A stretch of 49,992 nt of DNA from an uncultured Bacteroidota bacterium (GCA_903905065.1 CAIVEW010000028.1:1-49992); one strand, 5' to 3'; shown: positions 8,208-17,418, counted from the first letter of the stretch. The notes: generated by a model from the sequence alone, not told the origin. Translations and numbers: made by a program.

Positions 8208-8498
8208 GTGAACATAAACGCTAACGTGAAATGGCAGACCGAGGAACAACACGATACGGATGTCATTGAGGAAGAATTACACAATCTTATAGTCTGGAAC
8301 GATGATGTTAATACCTTTGATTGGGTAATAGAGTCATTGGTAGATATATGCGGGCACGAAACACTGCAGGCAGAACAATGTGCGCTCATCATTCATCATA
8401 AAGGGAAATGCGGGGTAAAGAAGGGCAGCTTCGATGATCTGCGCCCGCAGGCTGAGGGCCTCATAGACCGGGGGATACAGGCTACTATTGATTATTGA
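8208..8498 (+). CDS. clpS: ClpS adaptor for ClpAP/ClpCP protease
   Basis: A 96-residue protein, normal ClpS size. ClpS delivers N-degron substrates to the Clp ATPase. The core is recognisable: HNLIVWNDDVNTFDWVIESL (N-D-D-T pattern that forms the substrate pocket), a middle helix with C--EQCALIIHHKGK and a closing GLIDRGIQATI strand. The N-terminal 25 residues are acidic and variable, as usual. The start is a GTG (8208); a second GTG six codons later is possible. The gene stands alone with its own promoter-like box. Confidence 0.9.
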   Translation: MNINANVKWQTEEQHDTDVIEEELHNLIVWNDDVNTFDWVIESLVDICGHETLQAEQCALIIHHKGKCGVKKGSFDDLRPQAEGLIDRGIQATIDY

Positions 8499-8534
8499 TC
8501 CGTAACGTCTGTAGTTAATGTTTTTCAGAATGAA

Positions 8535-9029
8535 CTATTTACTCGGGGTGCCTAGTAACGTATAATCCACTAGTATTCGATTGCGGAAGAACAACCGCAG
8601 CACACTATTCGCATAAGCGTAGTGCATTTCCTGGGTAGCCCCTTTTATCTTCATATCCGCTGGTGTGCCCAAAAGTGCCAAGGCTTGCAGAATATCGGTA
8701 GACCCAGATTTCAATTTGCCGGGGATACCATTATCAAAAGCGCATTTCTGGCCAGGTTTGCAGGTGAAAGAAAAGTTCTCAAACACGTCTGAATTTTTAT
8801 TCCAGCATATGACGAGGTCCGTATTGCCCTTGCTATAATGCCACCACACTCTTTTTTTATGCTCCTCTATTTTCATGGGTTGCCCAAGGAGGGCGGTGAT
8901 CTTTTCCTGCGTAGCTGTTTCGCGGGAAAGGTTGATTAATGACAGCAGATTGCCTGATTTGTCTATGGCAAAAGTATGCTGGGCGGTGAACAAAGACAGC
9001 GCGAAAAATAAAAACAGTATCTTTTTCAT
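8535..9029 (-). CDS. secreted protein with two BamE/SmpA-like repeats
   Basis: A 164-residue protein with signal peptide (residues 1-21, MKKILFLFFALSLFTAQHTFA). I do not recognise the family, but it contains an internal duplication. LLGQP (47-51) is followed 13 residues later by HYSKGNTDLVICW (64-76), and LLGTP (119-123) is followed 13 residues later by HYAYANSVLRLFF (136-148). The LLG-P turn then a Y-containing strand pair is the pattern seen in the small SmpA/BamE fold, so a two-domain relative is possible. There is a Cys pair at about 90 and 96 between the halves. It lies alone between clpS and a small lipoprotein on the opposite strand. Confidence 0.6.
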   Translation of the reverse strand: MKKILFLFFALSLFTAQHTFAIDKSGNLLSLINLSRETATQEKITALLGQPMKIEEHKKRVWWHYSKGNTDLVICWNKNSDVFENFSFTCKPGQKCAFDNGIPGKLKSGSTDILQALALLGTPADMKIKGATQEMHYAYANSVLRLFFRNRILVDYTLLGTPSK

Positions 9030-9131
9030 AGGCGCTTAAAATTAATTTTATACTTTGCCTCTGTATCTAAAAAAGCATCTCATCTAAATTTAGCATTTTT
9101 TTCGTTATAGGCCCATAGTTTTTATCGAATC

Positions 9132-9473
9132 ATGAAAAAATCACAAAATATTATACTTTCTGCGGTATTGCTCACAGCTATTTCGTCGTGTGGCGGTGGT
9201 GCACCCAAAGATGAATGGTCTGATGGCCGCGACGCTACAGGCCGCACCCACGATACTTCTATTTACCGCAACGGTGGCTATCACTATTACCGTTACTATG
9301 GCGGGGGCTGGTACCCGCTTGGCAGGAACAATATGATCAACACCGGGCGCTATATTCCTGCCTCGGCTGCTGAGATTTCAAGCGGCTCATTCAGCCCGCG
9401 TTCTGCATCTGGTGGTATCAGGTCCGGTGGATTTGGCAGTTCCGCGCATGGTGGCGAATCGGGAGGCGAGTAA
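9132..9473 (+). CDS. small Gly/Ser/Tyr-rich lipoprotein
   Basis: A 113-residue lipoprotein: signal peptide with lipobox ISSC (Cys20), then a Tyr/Gly segment (GGYHYYRYYGGGWYPLG) and a Ser/Gly/Arg tail with SGGFGSS. It sits 48 bases before a YgiC-type ATP-grasp gene on the same strand. In Enterobacteria, ygiC follows ygiB, a small DUF1190 lipoprotein with a similar Gly/Ser-rich end, so this may be the counterpart. That link is by context and composition, not clear homology. Confidence 0.65.
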   Translation: MKKSQNIILSAVLLTAISSCGGGAPKDEWSDGRDATGRTHDTSIYRNGGYHYYRYYGGGWYPLGRNNMINTGRYIPASAAEISSGSFSPRSASGGIRSGGFGSSAHGGESGGE

Positions 9474-9521
9474 ACAATGCACGACCTGATTTTTTTATTT
9501 TTTACTTTTAATTTTTGAGTT

Positions 9522-10661
9522 TTGAAAAGGCATACGATAACACCTCGGCCCGACTGGGAGGAGAAGGTAAAGCAACAGGGTTTTCTTTTCTACAAGAACG
9601 AGTCTTACTACACCGAGACGGCGGCCTATGAATTCACTGCAGCCGAAGTGGACCTGATAGAAGCGGCTACGGCTGATATTTTTGATAAATGCTGCGCGGT
9701 CGTCGAGCACGTGATCAAGAACGATTTGTGGGATAAATTCTTTATTCCCAAAGAATATGCCGACCTGATAAAATGGAGCTGGCAGGAGGACATGCCGAGC
9801 TTTTATGGCCGTATGGACCTCGCATTTAACAACGGAGATATAAAGCTGCTGGAGTTTAACGCCGACACGCCCACCTCGCTGCTGGAAGCAAGTGTGATAC
9901 AGTGGTACTGGCTGCAGGACTACGATAGTAAGCTCGACCAGTTCAACTCCATACATGAAAAGATGCTGGCGCATATGAAAGTATGTGCGCCTTATTTTTA
10001 TGATCCCAAGGTGCTCACTTTTGCCTGTGCCGAGGACAACCTCGAAGATCTGATGACCACAAAATATCTGCAGGATATCGCAGACCAGGCCGGAATACAA
10101 ACAGACTTCCTGTACATGGACGAGATAGGCATGGACGATAAGAATGAATTTTATAAAACAGATGGTACACCCATAGGCAATATCTTTAAGCTATATCCTT
10201 ATGAGTGGTTGTTTCACGAAGAGTTTGGCAAGTACCTGCCGACAACCCGGGAAAGCACCATGTGGATAGAGCCCGCCTACAAGGCGCTGTGGAGTAACAA
10301 GATGCTTTTGGTTTATCTGCATGAATTATTCCCTGATTGCAAATACATACTCCCGGCTAAGTACAGTGCTACAGAAGTTGTTTACCAGCCCGGCCAGTAT
10401 GTGCAAAAGCCGGTTTACTCGCGTGAGGGCGCCAATGTGAAGATCGTGAAAAATGGGGTCTTGGCTGAGCAAACGGGCGGTGAGTATGGTGAAGAAGGGT
10501 TCGTGATACAGGATTATGCCGAGCTGCCATCGTTTGATGGCAAACACCCGGTAATAGGCAGTTGGCTGATAGGCGGTGTGCCTGCGGGCATGGGCATACG
10601 CGAATCTGATGGACTCATAACGGGGAACACCAGCAGGTTTGTGCCGCATTTTTTTAGATAA
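9522..10661 (+). CDS. glutathionylspermidine synthase-family ATP-grasp protein (YgiC-like)
   Basis: A 379-residue protein matching the C-terminal, synthetase-like ATP-grasp domain of glutathionylspermidine synthase without the amidase domain, as in E. coli YgiC/YjfC. Visible motifs: ITPRPDWEEKVKQQGF at the start, FYGRMDLAFNNGDIKLLEFNADTPTSLLE (acidic metal/substrate site), a WIEPAYKALWSNK segment and a closing GSWLIGGVPAGMGIRESDGLITGNTSRFVPH. The start is a TTG (9522), chosen because family members begin with the same RPDW segment. These proteins ligate an amine to a carboxylate with ATP; the actual substrate is unknown. The preceding lipoprotein and the following unknown gene (20-base gap) may be in the same operon. 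Confidence 0.85.
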   Translation: MKRHTITPRPDWEEKVKQQGFLFYKNESYYTETAAYEFTAAEVDLIEAATADIFDKCCAVVEHVIKNDLWDKFFIPKEYADLIKWSWQEDMPSFYGRMDLAFNNGDIKLLEFNADTPTSLLEASVIQWYWLQDYDSKLDQFNSIHEKMLAHMKVCAPYFYDPKVLTFACAEDNLEDLMTTKYLQDIADQAGIQTDFLYMDEIGMDDKNEFYKTDGTPIGNIFKLYPYEWLFHEEFGKYLPTTRESTMWIEPAYKALWSNKMLLVYLHELFPDCKYILPAKYSATEVVYQPGQYVQKPVYSREGANVKIVKNGVLAEQTGGEYGEEGFVIQDYAELPSFDGKHPVIGSWLIGGVPAGMGIRESDGLITGNTSRFVPHFFR

Positions 10662-10681
10662 AGTCAGTCTTCGGCATTATT

Positions 10682-11263
10682 ATGAAAAAGTTTTGGGAGC
10701 TGAACAAAACAAAAGTGATACTCTTGTTTGTTTCGATATATGTTGTGGGCCTTTTGTTTTTCTGCTTGTCGCTCCATGCTCGAATCTTCGATAAAGGTCA
10801 TGAAGTTACCTTTCTTATTCCTTTAATATTTTCGATAACCTTATCGGCGGTATTCGTTATTAGAGGGACTATCTATTTTAATGTTATTGATAAAATTAAA
10901 ATTGATACCTCCCAAAAATCAATCACGCCCCTTTTTGATAACGGATTTGTACTAGAACTTGATGATCAGCGCAAATTACTTTTGATTACAAAACAATTGT
11001 TGCATGGAACAATATCCGGCTATCCGGTTAAAGTCTCGTTTCGGTTAGGTAATAAATATAATTGGCCAATCATAAAATTCACTTTCACTGTTTCGTCAAT
11101 AAATATTAAGGAAAGCAGTATTGAAGAAAGTATATGGTTCAAAATGCCCTGCTTTCCCTACAGAATGGTTTTGCTACCACAGTTGAGAAAGGACATAAAG
11201 CCTAAGGTGCTGGATTTCATAGAAGGCCTTAAAGAAAAGGGATATACACCCGCCGCTCAATAA
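10682..11263 (+). CDS. hypothetical two-helix membrane protein
   Basis: A 193-residue protein of unknown function. Two hydrophobic segments (about 11-31 and 41-60) are followed by a soluble domain with alternating strands (FVLELDDQRKLLLITKQLLHG, YPVKVSFRLGNKYN, IIKFTFTVSS) and a basic C-terminus. No catalytic motif is visible. It begins 20 bases after the ATP-grasp gene and may be translated from the same message. Confidence 0.55.
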   Translation: MKKFWELNKTKVILLFVSIYVVGLLFFCLSLHARIFDKGHEVTFLIPLIFSITLSAVFVIRGTIYFNVIDKIKIDTSQKSITPLFDNGFVLELDDQRKLLLITKQLLHGTISGYPVKVSFRLGNKYNWPIIKFTFTVSSINIKESSIEESIWFKMPCFPYRMVLLPQLRKDIKPKVLDFIEGLKEKGYTPAAQ

Positions 11264-11315
11264 TTTCATGCCTGCAATATTTGTTCAGCTTCGATTCCTT
11301 TTGTCGCACTACCAT

Positions 11316-11324
11316 TACCTTTGC
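11316..11324 (+). promoter_or_regulatory. -7-like box of the aldo/keto reductase gene
   Basis: TACCTTTGC, a full match to TAnnTTTGC, 17 bases before the ATG at 11342. Confidence 0.5.
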
Positions 11325-11341
11325 GTCCTAAAATAGGCATC

Positions 11342-12193
11342 ATGAACAACGCTACAAATAAGACTTTCAGGATAGGTGCTGATCTTACGGTGAAAAGAAT
11401 GGGATACGGCGCTATGCGCATCACAGGCAAAGGCATCTGGGGGCAACCCGAGCATAGGGATGAGGCGATAAAAGTATTGCAAAGCCTCCCCGGCCTTGGT
11501 GTTAACTTTATTGATACGGCAGATAGTTATGGGCCATATGTTTCTGAAGAACTTATTGCGGAAGCGCTGTATCCGTATCCTGCAGGTATGGTTATTGCCA
11601 CAAAGGGAGGCTTTGAGCGCACCGGTCCCAATGAATGGCATATCAACAGCCACCCCGATCATCTGAAGAAAGCGCTGGAAGGTAGCCTTAAACGCCTGAA
11701 GGTGGACAAGATAGACCTCTACCAGCTGCATAGGATAGACCCGAAAGTGCCTTTTGAAAAAACGCTCGCCTTTCTGCAGCAGGCGAAAGAAGAAGGGTTG
11801 ATCAAACATATCGGCCTTTCTGAAGTAAGCATTGCAGACATTGAAAAAGCAAAGGAGTTTGTGAACGTGGTATCGCTGCAAAACAAATACAGCATCGTTT
11901 ATCGCAATTGGGAGAAGGAACTGCAATATTGCAATGAACACGGCATTGCCTTTATCCCGTGGAATCCGATAAACGCCGGCAACATCCTGTTTGTAGAGAA
12001 ACTGAAAGAGATTGGCGCAAAGCACAATGCCTCCCAACAGCAGGTGGCACTCAGCTGGCTGTACCATCATTCCCCCAATATCCTGCTCATACCGGGCACT
12101 TCGAAAGTGAGCCATGTTGAAGAAAATGTTAAAGCAGCAGATCTGGTGCTGACGGATAGTGAAATAAAGGAGCTGGAAGAAGTGAAAGTGTAA
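11342..12193 (+). CDS. aldo/keto reductase
   Basis: A 283-residue NADPH-dependent oxidoreductase of the (beta/alpha)8 barrel type. The catalytic tetrad is visible: Asp and Tyr in FIDTADSYGP, Lys in VIATKGGFER, His in LYQLHRIDP. The NADPH-binding region near the C-terminus reads LIPGTSKVSHVEEN. A TTG seven codons upstream (11321) overlaps the promoter-like box and is rejected. The substrate is not predictable; it is closest in feel to the YakC/oxidoreductase group acting on small aldehydes. Confidence 0.9.
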   Translation: MNNATNKTFRIGADLTVKRMGYGAMRITGKGIWGQPEHRDEAIKVLQSLPGLGVNFIDTADSYGPYVSEELIAEALYPYPAGMVIATKGGFERTGPNEWHINSHPDHLKKALEGSLKRLKVDKIDLYQLHRIDPKVPFEKTLAFLQQAKEEGLIKHIGLSEVSIADIEKAKEFVNVVSLQNKYSIVYRNWEKELQYCNEHGIAFIPWNPINAGNILFVEKLKEIGAKHNASQQQVALSWLYHHSPNILLIPGTSKVSHVEENVKAADLVLTDSEIKELEEVKV

Positions 12194-12230
12194 TATTGTG
12201 TAGTATTTTTACGCGATATAACACTTATCT

Positions 12231-14402
12231 ATGCGCACAATTTTATCGCTGGTTTTTACCTTGTTTTTTGTACAGTTGCTATTTGCACAAGGCACAAAAC
12301 AGATCACCATTGATGATCTCTATAAGAACAATACCTTTAATATCAAGAGTGTACCCGGCTTCAATGCCATGAAGGATGGCGACCACTGCACACAGATAGA
12401 TGTAGATGGCGGGCATCAGTCTATTCGAATGTATGACCTGGAGACGGGCAAAATGGAGAAGAACATCTATACAAACGCCTTGCGTGGCACCGGCGGGAAA
12501 GAACTCAATATCTACGAATACAAATTTAGTAAGGACGAACAAAAACTACTGTTGTTTGTAGAAGCGGAGCATATTTACAGGCATTCTGCGTCCTATCATG
12601 TCTATGTGCTGGAAATAGCTACCGGTGCCCTGAAATTGGTAGACGCTGATAAGATACTTCATGCAACCTTCTCTCCTGATGGCAGAAAAGTGGCCTTTGT
12701 GAAAAACAACAACTTATACTATAAAGACCTGGTCAACGATAACCTGGTGCAAGTGACTGCCGATGGCGACAAAAACAAGATCATCAATGGCAATTGTGAC
12801 TGGGTGTATGAAGAAGAGTTTTCTTTCACCCAGGCATTCGAATGGTCGAAAGATGGAAGCTACCTGGCTTATTACCGTTTTGATGAAAGCCTGGTGCCGG
12901 AATACACACTGACAAAATACACCGGCCTTTACCCCGAGCAATACACCTACAAGTATCCAAAAGCGGGGGAGCGTAATTCCGTGGTGCAGATCAAAATATT
13001 CAACGTGCAGAGCGGGAACACGATCATTGCCAATACTGGTGAGACCGATCAATACATACCGCGCATAAAATGGACTACAGACCCTTCCAAACTGTGTATC
13101 TACCGGCTGAACAGGTTGCAGAATAACTTGGAGCTATTGCTGACCAATGCAACTGACGGCGGTACCAGCACCATCTACAGCGACAACAACAAATACTATA
13201 TCAACATTAACGATGAGATCACTTTTTTGCCAGATGGTCACTCCATGATCGTGAAAAATGAAAAGGCTGGATACAGTCATTTATTCTTGTGGGACTGGCA
13301 AACGCTGAAATTAAAGGACCTCACCGAAGGGCTTTTTGATGTGGATGCGCTCGTCGGGGTGGACATAGAGAACCAGCTTGTTTATTATACGGCAGCAGAA
13401 AACTCGCCGCTGGAGCGTCAATTATATGTAGTGCAGTGGAGCGGAAAGAAAGATAAATGCCTCACGCCGGAAAGAGGCACTCACTCAATAATGCCTTGTG
13501 AAGGCTATGGCTACTTTGTAGATAAATACTCGCAGTTAAATAAAGTTCCGGTCTACTATTTGCGTGATGATAAGGGCAAGATCATACGCACGCTGGAAGA
13601 TAATAAGGCGTTGGAAGATAAAATGAAGGAATACGCCATGGGCGACATTCATTTCGCAAAAATTAAAGGTACAGACGAAATGCTCAATGCCTGGATAATA
13701 ACACCTCCGGGATTTGACAGCACAAAAAAATACCCGGTACTTATGTACCAATATAGCGGGCCAGGCTCACAGGAGGTAGCGGACCGTTTTCCGATAGGCA
13801 ATTACTTCTGGCACCAGATGCTGGCGGAGAAAGGGTATATAATTGTCTGTGCAGATGGCACGGGTACCGGGTTCAGGGGAGAGGAGTTCAGGAAGAAGAC
13901 CTACTTGCAATTGGGAAAAATGGAAAGCGACGACCAGATCGCCGTGGCAAAAGAACTAGGTAGCTTGCCTTACGTCGACAAAAACCGCATTGGAATCTGG
14001 GGATGGAGCTATGGCGGGTTTATGAGCAGCACCTGCTTACTCAAAGGTAACGACGTGTTCAAATCTGCAATAGCCGTAGCGCCTGTCACCAACTGGCGTT
14101 ATTACGATAACATTTACACGGAGCGCTACATGCGTACCCCACAGGAAAATCCGGGCGGTTACGACGATAACGCGCCGGAGAAAATGGCCGATAAACTGAA
14201 GGGTAATTTCTTACTGATACATGGTACAGGCGATGACAATGTTCATTTTCAAAATTCCGTGATGCTCACGACCGCACTTATAAATGCGGATAAAGAATTT
14301 GAAAGTGAATACTATCCAGACAAAGCGCACGGCATATCTGGCGGCAATACAAGGCATCAGCTCTATAAGCGGATGACTGATTTCATTTTGAAGAACTTGT
14401 AA
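12231..14402 (+). CDS. dipeptidyl peptidase IV (S9B family)
   Basis: A 723-residue exported serine peptidase that removes X-Pro/X-Ala dipeptides. Signal peptide residues 1-19 (MRTILSLVFTLFFVQLLFA). The N-terminal beta-propeller (about 40-480) contains DWVYEEEFS with the Glu194/Glu195 pair that binds the free N-terminus of the substrate. The alpha/beta hydrolase domain follows: nucleophile Ser593 in GWSYGG, acid Asp at 668/669 in GTGDDNVH, His700 in AHGISGG. All key residues are present, so it should be active, probably in the periplasm. It is followed after 6 bases by the YihY gene. Confidence 0.95.
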   Translation: MRTILSLVFTLFFVQLLFAQGTKQITIDDLYKNNTFNIKSVPGFNAMKDGDHCTQIDVDGGHQSIRMYDLETGKMEKNIYTNALRGTGGKELNIYEYKFSKDEQKLLLFVEAEHIYRHSASYHVYVLEIATGALKLVDADKILHATFSPDGRKVAFVKNNNLYYKDLVNDNLVQVTADGDKNKIINGNCDWVYEEEFSFTQAFEWSKDGSYLAYYRFDESLVPEYTLTKYTGLYPEQYTYKYPKAGERNSVVQIKIFNVQSGNTIIANTGETDQYIPRIKWTTDPSKLCIYRLNRLQNNLELLLTNATDGGTSTIYSDNNKYYININDEITFLPDGHSMIVKNEKAGYSHLFLWDWQTLKLKDLTEGLFDVDALVGVDIENQLVYYTAAENSPLERQLYVVQWSGKKDKCLTPERGTHSIMPCEGYGYFVDKYSQLNKVPVYYLRDDKGKIIRTLEDNKALEDKMKEYAMGDIHFAKIKGTDEMLNAWIITPPGFDSTKKYPVLMYQYSGPGSQEVADRFPIGNYFWHQMLAEKGYIIVCADGTGTGFRGEEFRKKTYLQLGKMESDDQIAVAKELGSLPYVDKNRIGIWGWSYGGFMSSTCLLKGNDVFKSAIAVAPVTNWRYYDNIYTERYMRTPQENPGGYDDNAPEKMADKLKGNFLLIHGTGDDNVHFQNSVMLTTALINADKEFESEYYPDKAHGISGGNTRHQLYKRMTDFILKNL

Positions 14403-14408
14403 ACCCGG

Positions 14409-15332
14409 ATGACGAGATTAGAATTGAATGTTCGCAAATCGGTACTGGCGCGCTTTCTTTCCCGGAAGGCACATAACGTAATTCTTCCCGGTATGAAGGG
14501 GGCTTCCTTATACGACGTAGCGAGGTTTTTTGTGTGGGAAATAAGGACTTTGAAGTTGCAGGAACGTGCCGCCGCGGTTACTTATAATTTTTTGATGGCG
14601 CTGCCACCTACCTTTTTATTCCTGTTTTCACTGCTGCCTTACCTGCCGGTAGGGAATGTAGAACAGGCAATACTCAATTCTATAAAGCTGATCACGCCTA
14701 ATCACAACATCTATGTGAGCGTGCGCGATGTAATGAAAGACTTTATGTACAAGCAGCATCACAATGTGCTGTCATTTGGTATCATACTCGTACTATTCTT
14801 TTCTTCAAATGGCGTTATGGGCCTCATGCGTAGCTTCGACAAAAGCCTCGCGCTGTATAAAAAAAGAACCGGTTTCCAGCGTCGGTGGACCGCTATACAG
14901 CTTACCGTTATGCTGATCGCAGTTAGCCTGGTGGCGTTCGCGGTTTTAATATTTCAAAGCTCTAAGCTAAACCCAATAGTGCTGAAAACATTTCATAGTA
15001 TTGTTGCTGTGAAAGTGATCAGCTTTGTGATACTTACTGTCCTTTTGTTTACAGCCATATCGCTTATATACACTTACGGCTCTTCGCTCACGGTAAAAAT
15101 AAAGTTTGTTTCTGCCGGCTCTGTATTCGCTACGATAGCATCTGTGATGGCAACAGCCATTTTCTTTTTCCTGGTCAATAACTTTCTTAATTACAACAAG
15201 GTCTACGGCTCTATCGGTTCGCTCATCGCTTTTATGGTGTGGGTATGGCTCAATACGAACATCATTTTGCTTGGATATGAGCTTAACGTAAGCATGATGC
15301 TTGGTCAACTGTCGCGCGATGAAAATGAGTAG
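14409..15332 (+). CDS. YihY/BrkB-family membrane protein
   Basis: A 307-residue inner-membrane protein. About six hydrophobic segments and the family landmarks are visible: ERAAAVTYNFLMALPPTFLFLFSLLPYLP at about 55, a FSSNGVMGLMRSFDKS loop, and the closing YGSIGSLIAFMVWVWLNTNIILLGYELN. The family was once called RNase BN in error; its role is unknown. It begins 6 bases after the peptidase stop and overlaps the start of the next gene by 14 bases, so translation is probably coupled. Confidence 0.88.
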   Translation: MTRLELNVRKSVLARFLSRKAHNVILPGMKGASLYDVARFFVWEIRTLKLQERAAAVTYNFLMALPPTFLFLFSLLPYLPVGNVEQAILNSIKLITPNHNIYVSVRDVMKDFMYKQHHNVLSFGIILVLFFSSNGVMGLMRSFDKSLALYKKRTGFQRRWTAIQLTVMLIAVSLVAFAVLIFQSSKLNPIVLKTFHSIVAVKVISFVILTVLLFTAISLIYTYGSSLTVKIKFVSAGSVFATIASVMATAIFFFLVNNFLNYNKVYGSIGSLIAFMVWVWLNTNIILLGYELNVSMMLGQLSRDENE

Positions 15333-16731
15333 AATCAGGATAAACATATTCGCCAAGGCACGACGTATGATATTTTCCGCGGCCTGGGGGATCGTGTTGT
15401 TAAGCGTAGCGTGTAACAATAGTGAAAGCATCCCGGCCACTGTAACTTTTACAGAGCATGTTGCCCCAATACTTTATACTAACTGTTCCATTTGCCACAG
15501 GCCTGGGGGTTCGGCGCATTTTTCACTGGTTACTTATGAAGAAGCACGGAAGAACGCTGGCGCGAGTGCCTATGTAACTAAGGAGCGTATTATGCCGCCA
15601 TGGCCCGCTGATCCGCACTATACTTCTTTTAAAGGTGAGCGCATCCTAAGTGAGCGGGACATAAAGATATTGGAGAAATGGGCGGAAGAAGGCGCTCCTC
15701 AGGGGCCTGTCGACAAAACGCCTGCACTGCCGCATTATCCGAATGGATCAGAAACGGGCACACCGGATATGCGCATAGCAGTACAACCATATTTTTTAAA
15801 AGCAAACAGCAGTGACCGGTTCCTTTTAGTAAAGGTGCCGTTTGAATTGCCCCGCGATACCTTTGCCAGCCTCATTGAATATGTGCCTGGCAAGAGCAAT
15901 ATAGTGCACCATGTAAACGGGGATATGATATTCTATGAATTTGAGAAGAAGACGAATGTGTTTGCCGGGGAGCGGGCTCTGGATATGCAGCAGGATACGT
16001 CAAAGTTATTAGAGGCATTTCAGCGCTTGGATTTGCCAAATGATGATGGCACATACCCCGTAATGCAAAAATCTGTGGTCAACTATTTGCCGGGTGCCCT
16101 AGGGCAGAAGTACCCAGATGGTATCGGTGGATACAAACTACCGCGCAAAGGGGTGTTCCTGCTCAATGACCTTCACTATGGATTCACAAATAAAGAAGAC
16201 ATTACTGACAGCTCCTATATTAATATCTTCTTTTCAAAAACACCACCGGAAAGGCCTTTGCAGGAGTTTCAACTTGGTACACTCAGTTCGTTTGGTAATG
16301 CCCCGGTTTTACCCGACCTGATCATACAGCCCAATACCGTGAAGCCGGTGTATAGTAAATATACCGTACCAGAAGATATTTCCATACTGACCATAAACCC
16401 GCATATGCACCTGCTGGGCAAGAGCTTTAAAGCGTATGCATTAAAGCCAAACGGAGACACTATACGGCTCATCTCCATTCCCCGGTGGGATTTCAACTGG
16501 CAGTACTTCTATACCTTTAAAAAAATGGTGAAGATACCTAAGGGTAGCACCATTGTGGCAGAAGGAGTTTATGACAATACCAAACAAAACCTCAACAACC
16601 CGTTCAGCCCGCCACGCCTTGTCCGCGACAATAACGGCAGTATGAAAGCTACGGATGAGATGTTCCAGTTCATTGTTAGTTATTTGCCCTATCGCGAAGG
16701 TGATGAGAACACGAGCCTTGATGTTAAGTAA
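15319..16731 (+). CDS. lipoprotein with cytochrome c site and copper monooxygenase-like domain
   Basis: A 470-residue lipoprotein with a lipobox (LLSVAC) about 32 residues in; starts at 15319, 15325 or 15367 (MIFSAAWG) are all possible. A haem c motif CSICH (Cys56, Cys59, His60) sits in an N-terminal domain of the type found in multi-domain cytochromes (FTEHVAPILYTNCSICHRPGG). The C-terminal half has PHMHLLGKSFKAYAL with His362 and His364, which matches the copper-binding H-x-H of type II ascorbate-dependent monooxygenases (PHM/DBM C-terminal domain). It probably carries out or senses a redox reaction in the cell envelope; the substrate is unknown. It overlaps the YihY gene and precedes a thioredoxin-like gene. 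Confidence 0.72.
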   Translation: MKMSRIRINIFAKARRMIFSAAWGIVLLSVACNNSESIPATVTFTEHVAPILYTNCSICHRPGGSAHFSLVTYEEARKNAGASAYVTKERIMPPWPADPHYTSFKGERILSERDIKILEKWAEEGAPQGPVDKTPALPHYPNGSETGTPDMRIAVQPYFLKANSSDRFLLVKVPFELPRDTFASLIEYVPGKSNIVHHVNGDMIFYEFEKKTNVFAGERALDMQQDTSKLLEAFQRLDLPNDDGTYPVMQKSVVNYLPGALGQKYPDGIGGYKLPRKGVFLLNDLHYGFTNKEDITDSSYINIFFSKTPPERPLQEFQLGTLSSFGNAPVLPDLIIQPNTVKPVYSKYTVPEDISILTINPHMHLLGKSFKAYALKPNGDTIRLISIPRWDFNWQYFYTFKKMVKIPKGSTIVAEGVYDNTKQNLNNPFSPPRLVRDNNGSMKATDEMFQFIVSYLPYREGDENTSLDVK

Positions 16732-16784
16732 TTTTAAGTTTTTAATTTGCGTCAAACCGTTATTTTTACAAAAAAAACACAAAC

Positions 16785-17396
16785 ATGAGAACCATACTAT
16801 TTGCTGCATTTTTCGCTATGGTAGCTGTAGCGCCTGTATCTACCTTCGCTCAGGGGAAAGACAAAATGAATCCGGGAGACGACCTTCCTGCATCATCTGA
16901 GCTGAAAAACGCCAATGGTGCCAGCACCTCTCTGAAGGGCGCTGAAAAGGAAAATGGCCTGTTGGTTATGTTTTCCTGTAACACCTGCCCGTTTGTGATC
17001 AAGAATGAACCGATCACTAAGAAAACCATGGATTATGCCGTTGCCCATAATGTGGGTATGGTAATAATCAACTCTAACGAAGCACAGCGCGGGGATGCTG
17101 ACTCCTATGAGGCCATGAAGAAATTTGCAAAAGAGCAGGGTTATACCGTTCCTTACCTGGTGGATGAGAACTCAAAACTTGCAGATATGTTTGGGGCCAA
17201 TCATACGCCGGAAGTATTTTTGTTTAACAAACAGCATAAGCTAGTATACAAGGGAGCTATGAATGACAATCCTGGTGATCCAAGTGGCTATAAAAGGATG
17301 TATATACAGGACGCGATCAATGCGATGGTGGCAGGGAAAGACGTTAACCCGAATACCACTAAGTCCGTTGGATGCAGCATCAAGAGAAGGGCGTAA
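16785..17396 (+). CDS. exported thioredoxin-like (redoxin) protein
   Basis: A 203-residue protein with signal peptide (cleavage about residue 23, STFAQG). The thioredoxin fold includes a CNTCP active site (Cys65, Cys68), a DADSYEAMKKFAKEQGY helix, VPYLVDENSKLADMFGANHTPEVFLF with the cis-Pro, and a YKGAMND strand. This is the Bacteroidota redoxin/AhpC-TSA group often encoded beside haem or copper proteins. Only the CNTC pair plus one late Cys are present. It follows the cytochrome/copper gene by 53 bases and may maintain its thiols or metal site (inference). Confidence 0.8.
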   Translation: MRTILFAAFFAMVAVAPVSTFAQGKDKMNPGDDLPASSELKNANGASTSLKGAEKENGLLVMFSCNTCPFVIKNEPITKKTMDYAVAHNVGMVIINSNEAQRGDADSYEAMKKFAKEQGYTVPYLVDENSKLADMFGANHTPEVFLFNKQHKLVYKGAMNDNPGDPSGYKRMYIQDAINAMVAGKDVNPNTTKSVGCSIKRRA

Positions 17397-17418
17397 ATAA
17401 AAGAAAGAAGGATTTTAT

